Counted from the stretch's first letter, positions 35,601 through 43,978 are shown. The stretch: DNA of 64,000 nucleotides from Streptomyces sp. VRA16 Mangrove soil (GCF_017377775.1 NZ_JAFVLN010000005.1:124001-188000); one strand, 5' to 3'. Notes: generated by a model from the sequence alone, not told the origin. A program made the numbers and translations.

Positions 35601-36099
35601 CATCGTCTGGGACAGCGCCGACGGCACCGCCGTCGCCACCCTGCACGGCCATCTGGACTACGTCTGGAAGGTCGACTGGTCCCCCGACGGCCGACGCCTC
35701 GCCACCTGCTCCCGCGACCGCACCGTCCGCCTGTGGAACCCCGTAGACGGCACGGAACTCGCCGTCCTGAACGGGCACGAGGACCGCGTCCTGAATCTTG
35801 CCTGGTCACCCGACGGAACGCGTCTCGCGTCCGTGTCCCGGGACCACACGGTCCGGCTCTGGAACCCGGACACCGCGACGCAAACCGCTGTCCTGGGCGT
35901 CCACGCGGACTGGGTGAACGGCCTCACCTGGCACCCTGACGGCACTCGACTGGCGACCGCCTCCCACGACCGGACCGTACGCCTGTGGACGCTTGCCGAT
36001 CATGACGTCGACGGCCTCCTCAGACGCGCCCGAAACGGAGTCTTCCGGGAACTCACCGCCCAAGAGCGCCGCGCCTTTCTCCTCCCGGACATCCCCTGA
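32638..36099 (+). CDS. membrane-anchored nSTAND ATPase with 14 WD40 repeats
   Basis: A 1153-residue protein. Two N-terminal membrane helices (about 8-28 and 45-65) precede the nSTAND entry motif PYPGLEAFTEDDAAVFFGRD at about 82. Walker A is GPSGSGKSSLVRAG near 128, and Walker B LIVIDQLEELL near 183. A helical region with DVAHEALFRQWAPL follows. From about 535 there are fourteen WD40 repeats, each with a (A/V/T)W-S-P-D-G core and an (V/I)-W terminus, enough for two seven-bladed propellers. STAND proteins are signal-gated switches; the propellers presumably bind a ligand or partner. ATG 32638 lies 10 bases after a TAGGTT, suggesting a leaderless transcript. The partner is unknown. Confidence 0.9.
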   Translation: MDRRAFKLVADVLLMLVGSLLGIATNYATGQADHVPLPLRLLRDWSVPLIGVALVLLVAVQTASHFLDRPAPIRRAWDREQPPYPGLEAFTEDDAAVFFGRDRDIVDLVRRLHPAVPGRAQRFVTVVGPSGSGKSSLVRAGLLPTLARRRGRWTVAAPFTPGADPVGSLRRCRPQPGGVRPALIVIDQLEELLTRCGREEREEFLTAVREALHRDPRLWVVATLRSDFLTGFLESGFADLVREPTLIGSLDRNALHEVIEKPAEQAGLTFAPGLVARMVDECGGGDALPLLAYTLQELYRRAGGSGGSVSEEAYRALGGVAGALAEQADRIRAELGDLPVMETLLRFVTVDGGEAARRRVLRADLNAQELEIADAFVAGRLLTSDEGVLDVAHEALFRQWAPLRRAVAAHTEELRRRTELERWGQDWDRSGRQDGYLLTGERLSLARRWMTRSAPALGTTPLLEEFVDRSLRADRSTRERAADAVAVRVLQRLDREPEAAVLAALAAVEECAATPGAVQALHTAQSAARLRAVLRGFDAGASGVAWSPDGLQLAVSSDDGTVRVWEPGRDAGPVVLAGDGAWMQGVAWSPDGRALAAACRDRTVRVWSTDTWTESAVLRHAPTTGEREEGVGGVAWSPDGRHLASVGSDSTVRIWDAGTYTASTVLRGHRRMVWSVTWSPDGAQVASGGEDGSVRVWDVLSGAAVTAIAGRGSIESVRWSPDGQQLASADGDRSVRVWDTRTWEAVRVLDSDVINSLAWSPDGTRLAGGDADRSAYVWNLIGDRSAPAGAEVEIRLTGHADTLYGIAWSPDGTQVATASRDRTAAVWDVSRPVSVLADHDDAVLRVAWSPDGTRIAATTQDGSVRIRDVTTGRTERSWPADGATDMAWSPDGERLVIALREGAALVRRTDGSSERLELDGHIEELSHVTWSDDGTRIATGSRDGTARIWNAATGAPLHILRGHQDWVAGTAWSPDGRYLATSSTDRTAIVWDSADGTAVATLHGHLDYVWKVDWSPDGRRLATCSRDRTVRLWNPVDGTELAVLNGHEDRVLNLAWSPDGTRLASVSRDHTVRLWNPDTATQTAVLGVHADWVNGLTWHPDGTRLATASHDRTVRLWTLADHDVDGLLRRARNGVFRELTAQERRAFLLPDIP

Positions 36100-36179
36100 A
36101 AAGACGGCCTGTCCGGCACCACCGCCCCGCCCGGCAGGTCGCCGAGGCCTGCTGCATCGCACGGGGGGTGCGGCGCCGG

Positions 36180-36656
36180 TCAGCCCGTGGGAGTACCGAT
36201 CCGGTTGCCTTCGAGTGCTGCGCGCAGCTTCCTGAAGACGTGAGCCGCGGTCGAGAGCGAGGCGCTGTCGAGCGTGCCGCCCATGAGTTCGGCCAGTTCC
36301 GCGGCGACCGTCTCCTCCGCCGCCACGACAAGTCGCGTGCCCTCGGCGGTCAAGGCCAACAGTGAGGAGCGCCGGTCGGCCGGGTTAGGCAGGCGGACGA
36401 CCCACCCCTGCTTCTCCAGGCGGTCCACGCTCTTGCTGGTCGCTCCGACGCCGATGGCGAACTCGGCCGCGAGGTCCGCCACGCGCGCCCTGGGACGGTC
36501 CCGCAGGAAGCGCAGACCCTCGAACTGCGAGGTCACGATCCCGTGCCGCGCGCGGAGGCTGTCGTTCAGCGCGTTGTAGAGACGTGTCTCGCAGCGGACG
36601 AGATCAGCGAAGAAGGCCGGCAGCTCGACGGTCTCATCACTCGATTTATATTCCAC
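36180..36656 (-). CDS. MarR-family transcriptional regulator
   Basis: A 158-residue winged-helix repressor. FFADLVRCETRLYNALNDSL is helix 1, and HGIVTSQFEGLRFLRDRPRA followed by RVADLAAEFAIGVGATSKSV the HTH. DRLEKQGWVVRLPNPADRRS is the wing with the family's DxRxS, and LVVAAEETVAAELAELMGGT the dimerisation helix. GTG 36656 is the likely start; an in-frame ATG at 36692 would overlap the operator. It is divergent from an alpha/beta hydrolase, with an inverted repeat in the short gap, so it probably represses that gene and itself. The effector is unknown. Confidence 0.87.
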   Translation of the reverse strand: MEYKSSDETVELPAFFADLVRCETRLYNALNDSLRARHGIVTSQFEGLRFLRDRPRARVADLAAEFAIGVGATSKSVDRLEKQGWVVRLPNPADRRSSLLALTAEGTRLVVAAEETVAAELAELMGGTLDSASLSTAAHVFRKLRAALEGNRIGTPTG

Positions 36657-36676
36657 GGCATATAGTGTACTGGAAT
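36650..36676. promoter_or_regulatory. candidate MarR operator
   Basis: ATTCCA and TGGAAT form an inverted repeat with a 15-base, AT-rich centre (unusual locally) that includes GGCATATAGTGTAC. It covers the GTG start of the MarR gene and lies 37 bp before the hydrolase ATG. Confidence 0.5.
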
Positions 36677-36712
36677 GCACTCTCTCCTCCACCGTCGGAC
36701 AGGAGCACAGTC

Positions 36713-37627
36713 ATGACCAGGGCACAGCGCGACAAGGTCGATGCGATGCTGCGGCAGCCTCACCCCGCTGGACCACGACCGGTCGAGGAGATACGGGCGG
36801 GTTTCAGTGCACTGATGGATCTGATGGTCGTCCCTGACGGCATCCGAACCACACGGACGTCGCTCGGCGACCGTCCTGCCCTGCATGTCGAGCCGGAGCA
36901 CGCGTCACGCGCCGGGACGATCCTCTACTTCCACGGCGGCGGCTGGGTGTCCGGCTCCCCCGAGACGGCCCTGTCACTGACGGGACATCTGGTGACCAGG
37001 ACCGGATTCGCGGCGCACTCGCTGGACTACCGGCTCGCCCCCGAGCACCCGTTCCCGGCCGCCGTCGAAGACACGCTGAGCGCCTACCTCGCCCTCCTCG
37101 ACCGGGGCGAATCCCCTTCCGCCATCGCGTTCGCCGGAGACTCGGCCGGCGGGGGCCTCGCCGTGACCACCTGCCTCGCCGCACGTGACGCGGGCCTCCC
37201 TCTGCCCGCCGCCGTCGTCGCGTTCTCCCCCGGTCTCGACGCCACCCGCACCGGGGACAGCATGGACACCAAAGAAGGCATCGACCCGATCTTCACGCGC
37301 AGGGCGCTCGATCACACCGGGGCCATGTACCTCGCCGGGGCCGACCCGCACCAGCCGCTGCTCAGCCCGGCCGTCCTCGCGGATCTGACGGGCTTCCCCC
37401 CGATGCTGATCCAGGTGGGCACCAACGAGATGCTGCTGGACGACTCCACGCGCCTCGCCGCACGCGCGGCGTCGGCCGGGGTGGACGTCGTCCTGGACAT
37501 CACGGCCGACGTCCCGCATGTGTTCCAGGTATTCGCAGGCGTGCTGGACGAGGCGGACGAGGCCCTCGACCGCGCAGCCCTCTTCCTCAGTCAGCGCCTT
37601 CGCGCCGAGAACACGACGCGAGCATGA
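36713..37627 (+). CDS. alpha/beta hydrolase, hormone-sensitive-lipase type esterase
   Basis: A 304-residue esterase. TILYFHGGGWVSGSPETA contains the HGGG oxyanion-hole motif of the HSL family. IAFAGDSAGGGLAVTTCLAA carries the nucleophile Ser in GDSAGG. SMDTKEGIDPIF and PPMLIQVGTNEMLLDDSTRL supply the acid, and ADVPHVFQVFAGVLDEAD the catalytic His. It hydrolyses short- to medium-chain carboxylic esters in the cytoplasm. AGGAG precedes the ATG. The divergent MarR regulator and the inverted repeat between them suggest inducible expression. Confidence 0.93.
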   Translation: MTRAQRDKVDAMLRQPHPAGPRPVEEIRAGFSALMDLMVVPDGIRTTRTSLGDRPALHVEPEHASRAGTILYFHGGGWVSGSPETALSLTGHLVTRTGFAAHSLDYRLAPEHPFPAAVEDTLSAYLALLDRGESPSAIAFAGDSAGGGLAVTTCLAARDAGLPLPAAVVAFSPGLDATRTGDSMDTKEGIDPIFTRRALDHTGAMYLAGADPHQPLLSPAVLADLTGFPPMLIQVGTNEMLLDDSTRLAARAASAGVDVVLDITADVPHVFQVFAGVLDEADEALDRAALFLSQRLRAENTTRA

Positions 37628-37820
37628 AGAACAGGCGCCTCACTCCCCCCTTGCCGCTCCGCCCCCTCCACACCGCGGCCCCGATCCAGAGTGGGAACCA
37701 GACCACCGGCTCCGGCAGTGCACATGCGAGCAAGAGCCACACGCGAAACAGCGCCTCGCCCACCAAGTAGCCGCCACGCTTGGCTCCCGACCGGGCTGCC
37801 CGCATCGATTCCCTGGCCAT
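37587..37820 (-). CDS. putative small membrane protein
   Basis: A 77-residue open frame with one or two hydrophobic stretches (VGEALFRVWLLLACALPEPV, VWFPLWIGAAVW) and a basic tail. Its last 40 bases overlap the end of the esterase gene on the opposite strand. It is the only candidate in the gap 37628-37868. No family recognised and no strong ribosome binding site. Confidence 0.35.
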   Translation of the reverse strand: MARESMRAARSGAKRGGYLVGEALFRVWLLLACALPEPVVWFPLWIGAAVWRGRSGKGGVRRLFFMLASCSRREGAD

Positions 37821-37868
37821 CCCTGCGACGCTACGCGGTACCTCCCCACCGCGCCTGAGTACCCCTAC

Positions 37869-39608
37869 TCAAAGGGTCTGCCCGCTCCGCTGCACATGCG
37901 CTTCGGCCAGGAGCAGATAGCTGCTGGCCGTCCATGTGTAGGCACGGTCGCGCAGCCCGGTGCCCAGCAGGGCGTCAAAGTTCTCGGCGAAGCCGTTGGT
38001 CTCGCACAGGGAGCGGAAACGGGTGCTGATGTCGTCCGCGAGACGCACATGCCCGGCCCTGCGCAGGCCGTCCTCGACGAGAACGGTGGCGGGGGCCCAG
38101 ATGGGGCCGCGCCAGTAGCCGTCGGCGAGGTAGTGCGGTGACGCGGGAAGTTCGGTGGCCAGGCCGTACGGTGTCAGGTGGGCCTTGATGCGGTCCGCCA
38201 GTGCGCTGGACACCGCTGCGGGGAGATGTTCCCCGAGCACCATGGGCATCAGGTCGAGAAGGCTGTCGCTGCTCCAGGTGTCTCCGGAGCCGACTCCTCG
38301 GGCGACGAACCTGTCCCCGTCCCAGAGCTCGTCGAGCAGTGCCGCCTGGATGTCGTCCGCGAGGGCGGACCATCGTTCCGGCTCGCCGGCCACATCCAAC
38401 TCGCTGGCCAGGGACGCGAGTTCATGCAGCTGCAGGATCAGGAAGGCGGACAGGTCGGCGGAGACGATCACACGCTCCGGGTCGAAGGTGGTCGCGTTGT
38501 CCCAGCCGCTGTCGTTGCCGTGCTGATAGTGGGGCAGCGCGTCGCCCGGTGCGCGTCGTGCGGTCAGCCAGAAGTTCGTCCACCGCTCCAACCGCCCGTA
38601 GGTCTCGGCGAGTTCGGCCCGGCTCACTGCGGTGGGCAGGCGCCGGCGCAGAAGGCGGTGGGCCCAGCCGTGGATGGGCGGCTTGACGAAGTTGTACAGG
38701 ATCTCGGAGTGGGTGACGGAGTCCGGGAGCGCCCCCGCCGGGTCCTGGTGGTCGAAGGGCAGGAGGAACTGGTCGCGTGCGAGGGCGGGTCGGCCGGGCG
38801 CCAGGGCGAGCGCGTTGAAGCAGTGGTCCCAGCTCCACACCTTGTCCATCCAGTGTTTGGACATGAGGACTCCGGGCCGGGTGACCAGGCCCGTGGGGCG
38901 TACGGTCGCCGACCACAGGACGTACGCGGCGAGTTCCGCGGCCGGGGTGGCGTCGGTGCGCCAGGGAGCGACCGCGTCCACGAACGCCGTGAAGTCGTCC
39001 TGCGCCCGCGCGAGCACCTCGTCGAAGGTCGCGTCGCGGCGGTAGGGCGGTCGGGCCGTCTCGTGCTCCTCCAGTGCCAGTTCCCAGCCGTCCTCGCCGG
39101 TGACGACGATGCCGCGGTCACTCCCGGCCAGCGCCTGGGTTCCCGTGGTGAGGGCGACGGTTCCGTCGAGCACCGTGATGCGGTACCGGCGTCCGGTCTC
39201 GTACGAGGTGAACACGTGCGCGTCGGCGGCCGGGTCGCGGAAGAAGTAGGTGCCGCTGAACGGGGTCAACTGTCGTGCGGCCGCGAAGAGTCCGAGGTCC
39301 AGAGCGCCACGTCCACGGATCCGTACGACGTCGGGGGTCTCGTACGCGAGGTCGACACGCCCGTGGCCGCCGATCCAGCTGAGCAGGCCGGGCCACGCCT
39401 CGACGCGGGTCTCGGCGCGGTCGGTGGTCCCTCGGTGCAGGGGGGTCAGTCGCACGACGCCGTGCATGCCGTTCTGGTGTGAGACCAGGTGGAGGTCGTC
39501 GGCACGCGTCTTCTCGGCCACGACCGGCGAGAAGCAGAACCAGGAGCCGTGGGTGCTGAACGGAATGTCGTGGACGGAGAAGGCCGGGCCGGTCGGGGCG
39601 GCAGTCAT
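37869..39608 (-). CDS. cytosolic GH63-like (alpha/alpha)6 glycosidase
   Basis: A 579-residue protein without a signal peptide. An N-terminal beta-sandwich (HGSWFCFSPVVAEKTRADDL, FSGTYFFRDPAADAHVFTSY) precedes an (alpha/alpha)6 barrel typical of GH63/trehalase-like enzymes. Motifs are KHWMDKVWSWDHCFNALALA, LPHYQHGNDSGWDNATTFDP, YLADGYWRGPIWAPATVLVE and ETNGFAENFDALLGTG. The acidic residues in WSWDH, NDSGWDN and FAENFD are the likely active-site candidates. It should cleave the imported oligosaccharide. It is the last gene behind the ABC permeases (99-bp gap) in the LacI-controlled operon. The linkage specificity is not predictable from sequence alone. Confidence 0.85.
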   Translation of the reverse strand: MTAAPTGPAFSVHDIPFSTHGSWFCFSPVVAEKTRADDLHLVSHQNGMHGVVRLTPLHRGTTDRAETRVEAWPGLLSWIGGHGRVDLAYETPDVVRIRGRGALDLGLFAAARQLTPFSGTYFFRDPAADAHVFTSYETGRRYRITVLDGTVALTTGTQALAGSDRGIVVTGEDGWELALEEHETARPPYRRDATFDEVLARAQDDFTAFVDAVAPWRTDATPAAELAAYVLWSATVRPTGLVTRPGVLMSKHWMDKVWSWDHCFNALALAPGRPALARDQFLLPFDHQDPAGALPDSVTHSEILYNFVKPPIHGWAHRLLRRRLPTAVSRAELAETYGRLERWTNFWLTARRAPGDALPHYQHGNDSGWDNATTFDPERVIVSADLSAFLILQLHELASLASELDVAGEPERWSALADDIQAALLDELWDGDRFVARGVGSGDTWSSDSLLDLMPMVLGEHLPAAVSSALADRIKAHLTPYGLATELPASPHYLADGYWRGPIWAPATVLVEDGLRRAGHVRLADDISTRFRSLCETNGFAENFDALLGTGLRDRAYTWTASSYLLLAEAHVQRSGQTL

Positions 39609-39707
39609 GCAGCGGGACTCGATTCTCGGGCAGGGGGCGTCCGCGTCGCGGGCAACCAACGGCGGACGACCGTACGGTGAGGTGAAGAGGTGGGCGAGGG
39701 CCTCGCC

Positions 39708-40544
39708 TCAGTCCTTGACGGCGCCTGCGGTGACGCCTGCGGCCACATAGCGCTGGGCGAGGACGAGGATGACCGTGGCCGGGAGCGAGGCCACGACGGC
39801 GGTGGCCATGATGGCGTTCCACTCCTGGTTGTTGTTGCCTATGTAGTGGTAGATGCCGAGGGTGATCGGTTCGTGGGCGCCGCCGTTGACGAGGGTGCTG
39901 GCGAAGATGAAGTCGGACCACGACCACAGGAACGCGAACAGGGACACCGTGACGACCGCGTTGCGGCTCATCGGCAGCACGATCGACCAGAAGGTGCGCA
40001 GCGCCCCGGCGCCGTCGGTCCTCGCCGCCTGGAGGAGTTCGCCGGGGATGCCCGACATGAAGGCGGTGAAGATGAGGACCGCGAAGGGGACGGCGAGCGT
40101 GGAGTCGGCGACGATGAGTCCGGGGACCGTTTTGAGCAGACCGAGTTGCAGGTAGACGGCGTAGAAGCCCATCGCCATGATGATGCCGGGGATCATCTGC
40201 GCGGCGAGCAGCACGAAGCTGAGGATGCCACCGCCCCGGGGGCGGAGTTTGGCGAGGGCGAATCCTGCCGGTGCGGCCAGGACGACGGTGAGGGCGACGG
40301 TGCCCAGGCCGATGACCAGGCTGGTGCCGAGGTAGGGCAGTTGTTCGTCGAGGACGGTGCGGTAGCCGGCGAGGGTGCCGTGCAGCGGGAGCAGGTCGGG
40401 TGGGCTCTTGCGCATGTCCTGGTCACGCGTGAAGGAGACGTTGACCATCCAGTAGACGGGGAAGAGCATGAGCGCGGTCAGCAGGAGGCCGACGGCCGTC
40501 TTCCATGCGGTGCGGCGGTGTGCGCGGTGGGTGACGTCGCTCAT
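39708..40544 (-). CDS. carbohydrate ABC transporter permease, MalG type
   Basis: A 278-residue membrane protein with six predicted helices, beginning TAVGLLLTALMLFPVYWMVN. The EAA loop for the ATPase contact reads LLQAARTDGAGALRTFWSIV with LPMSRNAVVT, in the expected position between helices 4 and 5. It is one half of a CUT1-family sugar channel. Its ATG overlaps the TGA of the MalF-type gene (ATGA, 4 bp). No ATP-binding subunit is encoded in the operon; as is usual in Streptomyces, a shared MsiK-type ATPase encoded elsewhere is expected. Confidence 0.93.
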   Translation of the reverse strand: MSDVTHRAHRRTAWKTAVGLLLTALMLFPVYWMVNVSFTRDQDMRKSPPDLLPLHGTLAGYRTVLDEQLPYLGTSLVIGLGTVALTVVLAAPAGFALAKLRPRGGGILSFVLLAAQMIPGIIMAMGFYAVYLQLGLLKTVPGLIVADSTLAVPFAVLIFTAFMSGIPGELLQAARTDGAGALRTFWSIVLPMSRNAVVTVSLFAFLWSWSDFIFASTLVNGGAHEPITLGIYHYIGNNNQEWNAIMATAVVASLPATVILVLAQRYVAAGVTAGAVKD

Positions 40545-41515
40545 GACAGTGCCTGCTTCCGCTGGGCCCGTACGTAGACCAGGCCGAAGAGGAGGGCCGC
40601 CACCACGAGCAGGTTTCCGACGGCCGCGCCGGGGCCGAAGGCGGGCAGGAGATTGCCGAACCCGAGCTGGTAGGACCAGGTGGCGAAGGTGGTCGACGAC
40701 TCCGCCGGGCCGCCCTTCGTCATGATCCAGATGATGTCGAAGACCTTGAGCGTGTAGACGAGGCCGAGGAGCAGGGTGATCGCCGAGACCGGACGCAGCA
40801 GCGGGAAGGTGATGCTCCAGAACCGGCGCCAGGGTCCCGCCCCGTCGAGCGCCGCCGCCTCGTACAGGCCGGCCGGGATGGACTGCAGTCCGCTGTAGAG
40901 GACGACCAGGTTGAACGGGACACCGATCCAGATGTTCGCGATGATCACCGAGGTGAGCGACCAGGACGGTGAGGTCAGCCAGTTGACCTGGCCGATGCCG
41001 ATGGCGTGCAGGGCCGCGTTGACGATGCCCGAGTCGCTGTTGAGCATCCACGACCAGGTGGAGGCGGACACGATGAGCGGGAGCAGCCACGGTACGAGGA
41101 ACAGGGCGCGCAGGGTTGCGGAGAGCCGGAAGTTCTGGTGGAAGAAGACCGCGAGCGCCAGGCCGATGGCGTACTGGAAGGCCAGGCAGACGGCGGTGAA
41201 GACGACGGTGTGCAGGAGGGCCGGGGCGAAGGTCGGGTCGTCGAGGACGGTCCGGTAGTTCTGCAGGCCGGTGAAGGGTGCGTCGCCCTGGACGAAGGAG
41301 CGGACGGTGTAGTTGCGCAGGCTGAGGTCGATGTTGCGGTAGAGCGGATAGGCGTAGAAGAGGACGAGGTAGGCGGTCACCGGGGCGAGAAAGCCCCAGG
41401 CGGCCCACTGGGTGGAGGTGGGGCGGCGCGGTTTCCCGGTCCCGGCCGGAGCGGTTGTCCCTGCTTGGGTGGCGAGCCGGCGCCGGTCCGGCAGTTGCTG
41501 TGTCATCTGGGTCAT
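40541..41515 (-). CDS. carbohydrate ABC transporter permease, MalF type
   Basis: A 324-residue membrane protein. WGFLAPVTAYLVLFYAYPLY is the first helix, FLVPWLLPLIVSASTWSWML lies in the middle, and the EAA loop GLYEAAALDGAGPWRRFWSI with TFPLLRPV marks the ATPase contact. It pairs with the following MalG-type protein. Two ATGs nine bases apart (41515, 41506) are possible; 41515 is used. It starts 23 bp after the binding-protein stop, so it is in the same transcript. Confidence 0.93.
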   Translation of the reverse strand: MTQMTQQLPDRRRLATQAGTTAPAGTGKPRRPTSTQWAAWGFLAPVTAYLVLFYAYPLYRNIDLSLRNYTVRSFVQGDAPFTGLQNYRTVLDDPTFAPALLHTVVFTAVCLAFQYAIGLALAVFFHQNFRLSATLRALFLVPWLLPLIVSASTWSWMLNSDSGIVNAALHAIGIGQVNWLTSPSWSLTSVIIANIWIGVPFNLVVLYSGLQSIPAGLYEAAALDGAGPWRRFWSITFPLLRPVSAITLLLGLVYTLKVFDIIWIMTKGGPAESSTTFATWSYQLGFGNLLPAFGPGAAVGNLLVVAALLFGLVYVRAQRKQALS

Positions 41516-41538
41516 CTGCGATCCGTGGGCCGGGGCCG

Positions 41539-42780
41539 CTACTTCGCCGCGGCCTGGGCCGTGGACAGGGCGTTCTTCGGCGACGTCGATCCGCTGAGCG
41601 CGGACTGGACGGCCTTCCACAACTGCTCTGAGATCTTCGGGTACTTGGTTCCCAGGTCGTCGCTCGTGCGCCCCTTGGCCGACTTGACGGCATCGACCCA
41701 GGGCTTCAGCTCGGCGTTCGCCGCCACCTGCTTGTCCTGGACCTCGGCCGTGGGGGCCACGTAGGAGAGGGTGGTGTCGGTGTCGTACAGGTTCTTGGTG
41801 CTGGTCAGGCAGGTGACCAGTTTCCTGGTCGTGGCGTAGCGGCCGGTGTCCTGCTGGACGGGGACGGTGACGAACTCGCCGCCGGTCGGTGCCGCGGCCG
41901 CGCCCTGTGCGCGGGCCGGGATGGGCAGGACGCCGTAGTCGAACCCTGCCTTCTTCGCGTTGGCGAGTTGCCAGGTGCCGTTCTCCGCGAAGGCGTAGTC
42001 GCCGCTGGCGAACTCCTGCCAGCTGGTCGTCTGGGTGTTGTTGAGCACCGAGTTGGGCGCGTATCCACTCTTGAGCCAGTCCCGCCAGAGCGTGAGCGCC
42101 GACTCTCCCTGCGCGGAATCGAGCCGGGTGAGTTCGGCGCCCGCTCCCCAGAACCACGGCAGGAACTGGAAACTGCCTTCCTCCGTGCCGATCGCGGAGA
42201 AAGTGATGCCCTTCTTGCCCGCCTTCTTCACCTTGGCGAGCGCGGCCGTCAGCGACGTCCAGTCCTTGACCGTGGCGATGTCCACGCCGGCCTTCTTCAG
42301 CACGGCCTTGTTGTAGTAGAGAGCGAGGGTGTTCGCGCCGATGGGGGTGCCGTACGTCTTCCCGCCCGACTGGCCGGCGGCCAGCAGGTTCGGGTCGACC
42401 TTCGAGGTGTCCAGCTTGTTGTCGCCGGTCGTGGTGAGCACGCCGGCGTCGGCGAGGGTCGACACGACCGGGTTGTCGACGATGAGGACGTCCGGCGAGT
42501 TGCCCTGCTGCGCCGCGAGGAGGGTCTTGTTGGCGAGGTCACTGGTGTCGAAGCCGGTGCGCTTGACCGTCACACCCGCCTTGCTCCCGCACGTGTCGAG
42601 CAGCTCGGTCCAGTCCGAGCCCTTGGCGAACTGCGGGTACGGATCCCAGATCGTGTACGTGCCACTGCTCGCCCCCTGGCTGCCGGAGCTGTCCGAGCCG
42701 GAGGAGCAGGCGGTGGCGGCCAGGCAGACGGCGGTCGACAGAGCCGCGGCGGCGAGGCGGTGCCGGAAGGTGCTGTGCAT
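41539..42780 (-). CDS. extracellular sugar-binding lipoprotein (SBP family 1)
   Basis: A 413-residue lipoprotein. The signal sequence LAAAALSTAVCLAATAC ends in a lipobox, followed by a Ser/Gly linker. Mature features are YTIWDPYPQFAKGSDWTELL, SPDVLIVDNPVVSTLADAGV, YGTPIGANTLALYYNKAVLK and FLPWFWGAGAELTRLDSAQG. These are typical of CUT1 oligosaccharide-binding proteins. It captures the ligand outside the membrane and delivers it to the two permeases encoded next. It starts 110 bp downstream of the LacI gene; no separate CGAACCGGTTCG operator is seen in that gap, so it is probably cotranscribed with lacI. Confidence 0.93.
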   Translation of the reverse strand: MHSTFRHRLAAAALSTAVCLAATACSSGSDSSGSQGASSGTYTIWDPYPQFAKGSDWTELLDTCGSKAGVTVKRTGFDTSDLANKTLLAAQQGNSPDVLIVDNPVVSTLADAGVLTTTGDNKLDTSKVDPNLLAAGQSGGKTYGTPIGANTLALYYNKAVLKKAGVDIATVKDWTSLTAALAKVKKAGKKGITFSAIGTEEGSFQFLPWFWGAGAELTRLDSAQGESALTLWRDWLKSGYAPNSVLNNTQTTSWQEFASGDYAFAENGTWQLANAKKAGFDYGVLPIPARAQGAAAAPTGGEFVTVPVQQDTGRYATTRKLVTCLTSTKNLYDTDTTLSYVAPTAEVQDKQVAANAELKPWVDAVKSAKGRTSDDLGTKYPKISEQLWKAVQSALSGSTSPKNALSTAQAAAK

Positions 42781-42890
42781 GGCGGGTCCTTCGTCGTAGG
42801 GGCACGGGCGCGCCTCGGACCTGCGGGCGTGCGGGCATGCCGAAGGGAGGCGGGCATACGGAATACGCGCCTGCGGATGTGTGCGTGACG

Positions 42891-43913
42891 TCAGGCGTGG
42901 GGCGGTGCGGTCGCGGGCCCGGTGCTGGCCCGCAGGGAGATCGGCGGTGTGAGCAGGTGGTGCCGGGCGGGTGCCTCGGGGTCGCCCAGGCGTTCCATGA
43001 GCAGGTCGACCGCGCGGCGGCCCAGCTCCGCCGCCGGCACGTCGGCGGCGGTGAGCTGCGGTGTGACGGTCTCCGCCCAGTGGGCGGCGACGACCCCGGT
43101 GACGGAGAAGTCGCGCGGCACGTGGCGGTCCGCCCGGGCGAGCCCCCGGTAGAGGCCGCCGAGGGCGGCCTCGTTCAGCGTGACCAGGGCCGTCGTGGCC
43201 GGTTCCTCGTCCAGGATCCGCTCGACGCAGACCTGTCCTGACGCGGCGTCGTCGCCGCAGCAGTACGCACGAACGGTCAGTCCGCGCTCGGCCGCGGCTT
43301 TGGTGAAGCCGTCGAGGCCGCGGTGCGCCGACTCGTAGCCGGAGCGCAGGAGTTGCTCGGGCCGGTTCACGAAGGCGACCCGTTGATGGCCGAGGTCGGC
43401 CAGGTGGTGGACGCACGCCGCCGCGAGCGCGGTGTGGTCGAGCCCGACCCACCACCTGTCCTGCCAGCGGGCGGTGCGGCCGATGGAAACGGCCGGAAAG
43501 CCGAGGGCGGCCAGGTGGTCGGCCCGGTCGTCCTCCAGCCTGATCTCCATCAGGATCGCGCCGTCCACGCGCCGCTCCCCGAGGAGACGCTGGAAGGACC
43601 GGTCGCTGTCCACGCCGCTGGGCGAGAGCAGCACGTCGTAGTCGTAGGCCGCGGCCGCTTCGACCACACTGCCGATGAAATCCAGCTGCATGCCCGTGTA
43701 GTGGTCGCCGGCCGGCGGAAAGACCAGACCGATCGTGCTCGTCCTGCCGTTGGCCAGCGCGCGAGCACTGGCGTTGGGCCGGTAGCCGAGCTCGTCGATG
43801 ACCTGCTGGATCTTGCGGCGGGTCTCCTCGGACACCGGTCGCTTGCCGGACAGCGCGTACGACACGGTGCTGCGCGAGACACCGGCCCGTCGGGCGATCT
43901 CACCGATGTTCAC
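42891..43913 (-). CDS. LacI-family transcriptional regulator
   Basis: A 340-residue repressor. The HTH is NIGEIARRAGVSRSTVSYAL with SGKRPVSEETRRKI, and the hinge helix RPNASARALANGRTSTIGLV follows. The periplasmic-binding-like effector domain includes RRVDGAILMEIRLEDDRADH and VTLNEAALGGLYRGLARADR. GTG 43913 follows AGGAG. Its own promoter and two copies of the operator lie just upstream, implying autoregulation. A third operator lies at the divergent glycosidase promoter. The effector is probably the sugar taken up by the adjacent transporter. Confidence 0.93.
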   Translation of the reverse strand: MNIGEIARRAGVSRSTVSYALSGKRPVSEETRRKIQQVIDELGYRPNASARALANGRTSTIGLVFPPAGDHYTGMQLDFIGSVVEAAAAYDYDVLLSPSGVDSDRSFQRLLGERRVDGAILMEIRLEDDRADHLAALGFPAVSIGRTARWQDRWWVGLDHTALAAACVHHLADLGHQRVAFVNRPEQLLRSGYESAHRGLDGFTKAAAERGLTVRAYCCGDDAASGQVCVERILDEEPATTALVTLNEAALGGLYRGLARADRHVPRDFSVTGVVAAHWAETVTPQLTAADVPAAELGRRAVDLLMERLGDPEAPARHHLLTPPISLRASTGPATAPPHA

Positions 43914-43940
43914 GACAACTCCTGGTTCAGGGACAGTGGA

Positions 43941-43954
43941 TCGAACCGGTTCGA
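43941..43954. promoter_or_regulatory. LacI operator box 1
   Basis: TCGAACCGGTTCGA, a perfect 14-bp palindrome with the central CG typical of LacI-family operators. It lies 28 bp upstream of the LacI start codon. Confidence 0.8.
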
Positions 43955-43965
43955 CGGATCGTCCG

Positions 43966-43978
43966 TCGAACCGGTTCG
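43966..43978. promoter_or_regulatory. LacI operator box 2
   Basis: TCGAACCGGTTCG, a second copy centred about 25 bp from box 1, just downstream of the lacI -10 element and so over the expected transcription start. Confidence 0.8.

Noticed and set aside
34240..36000. DNA-level repeat array
   Set aside because: The periodicity is the WD40 protein repeat (about 41-45 codons) inside one gene, not a separate DNA element.
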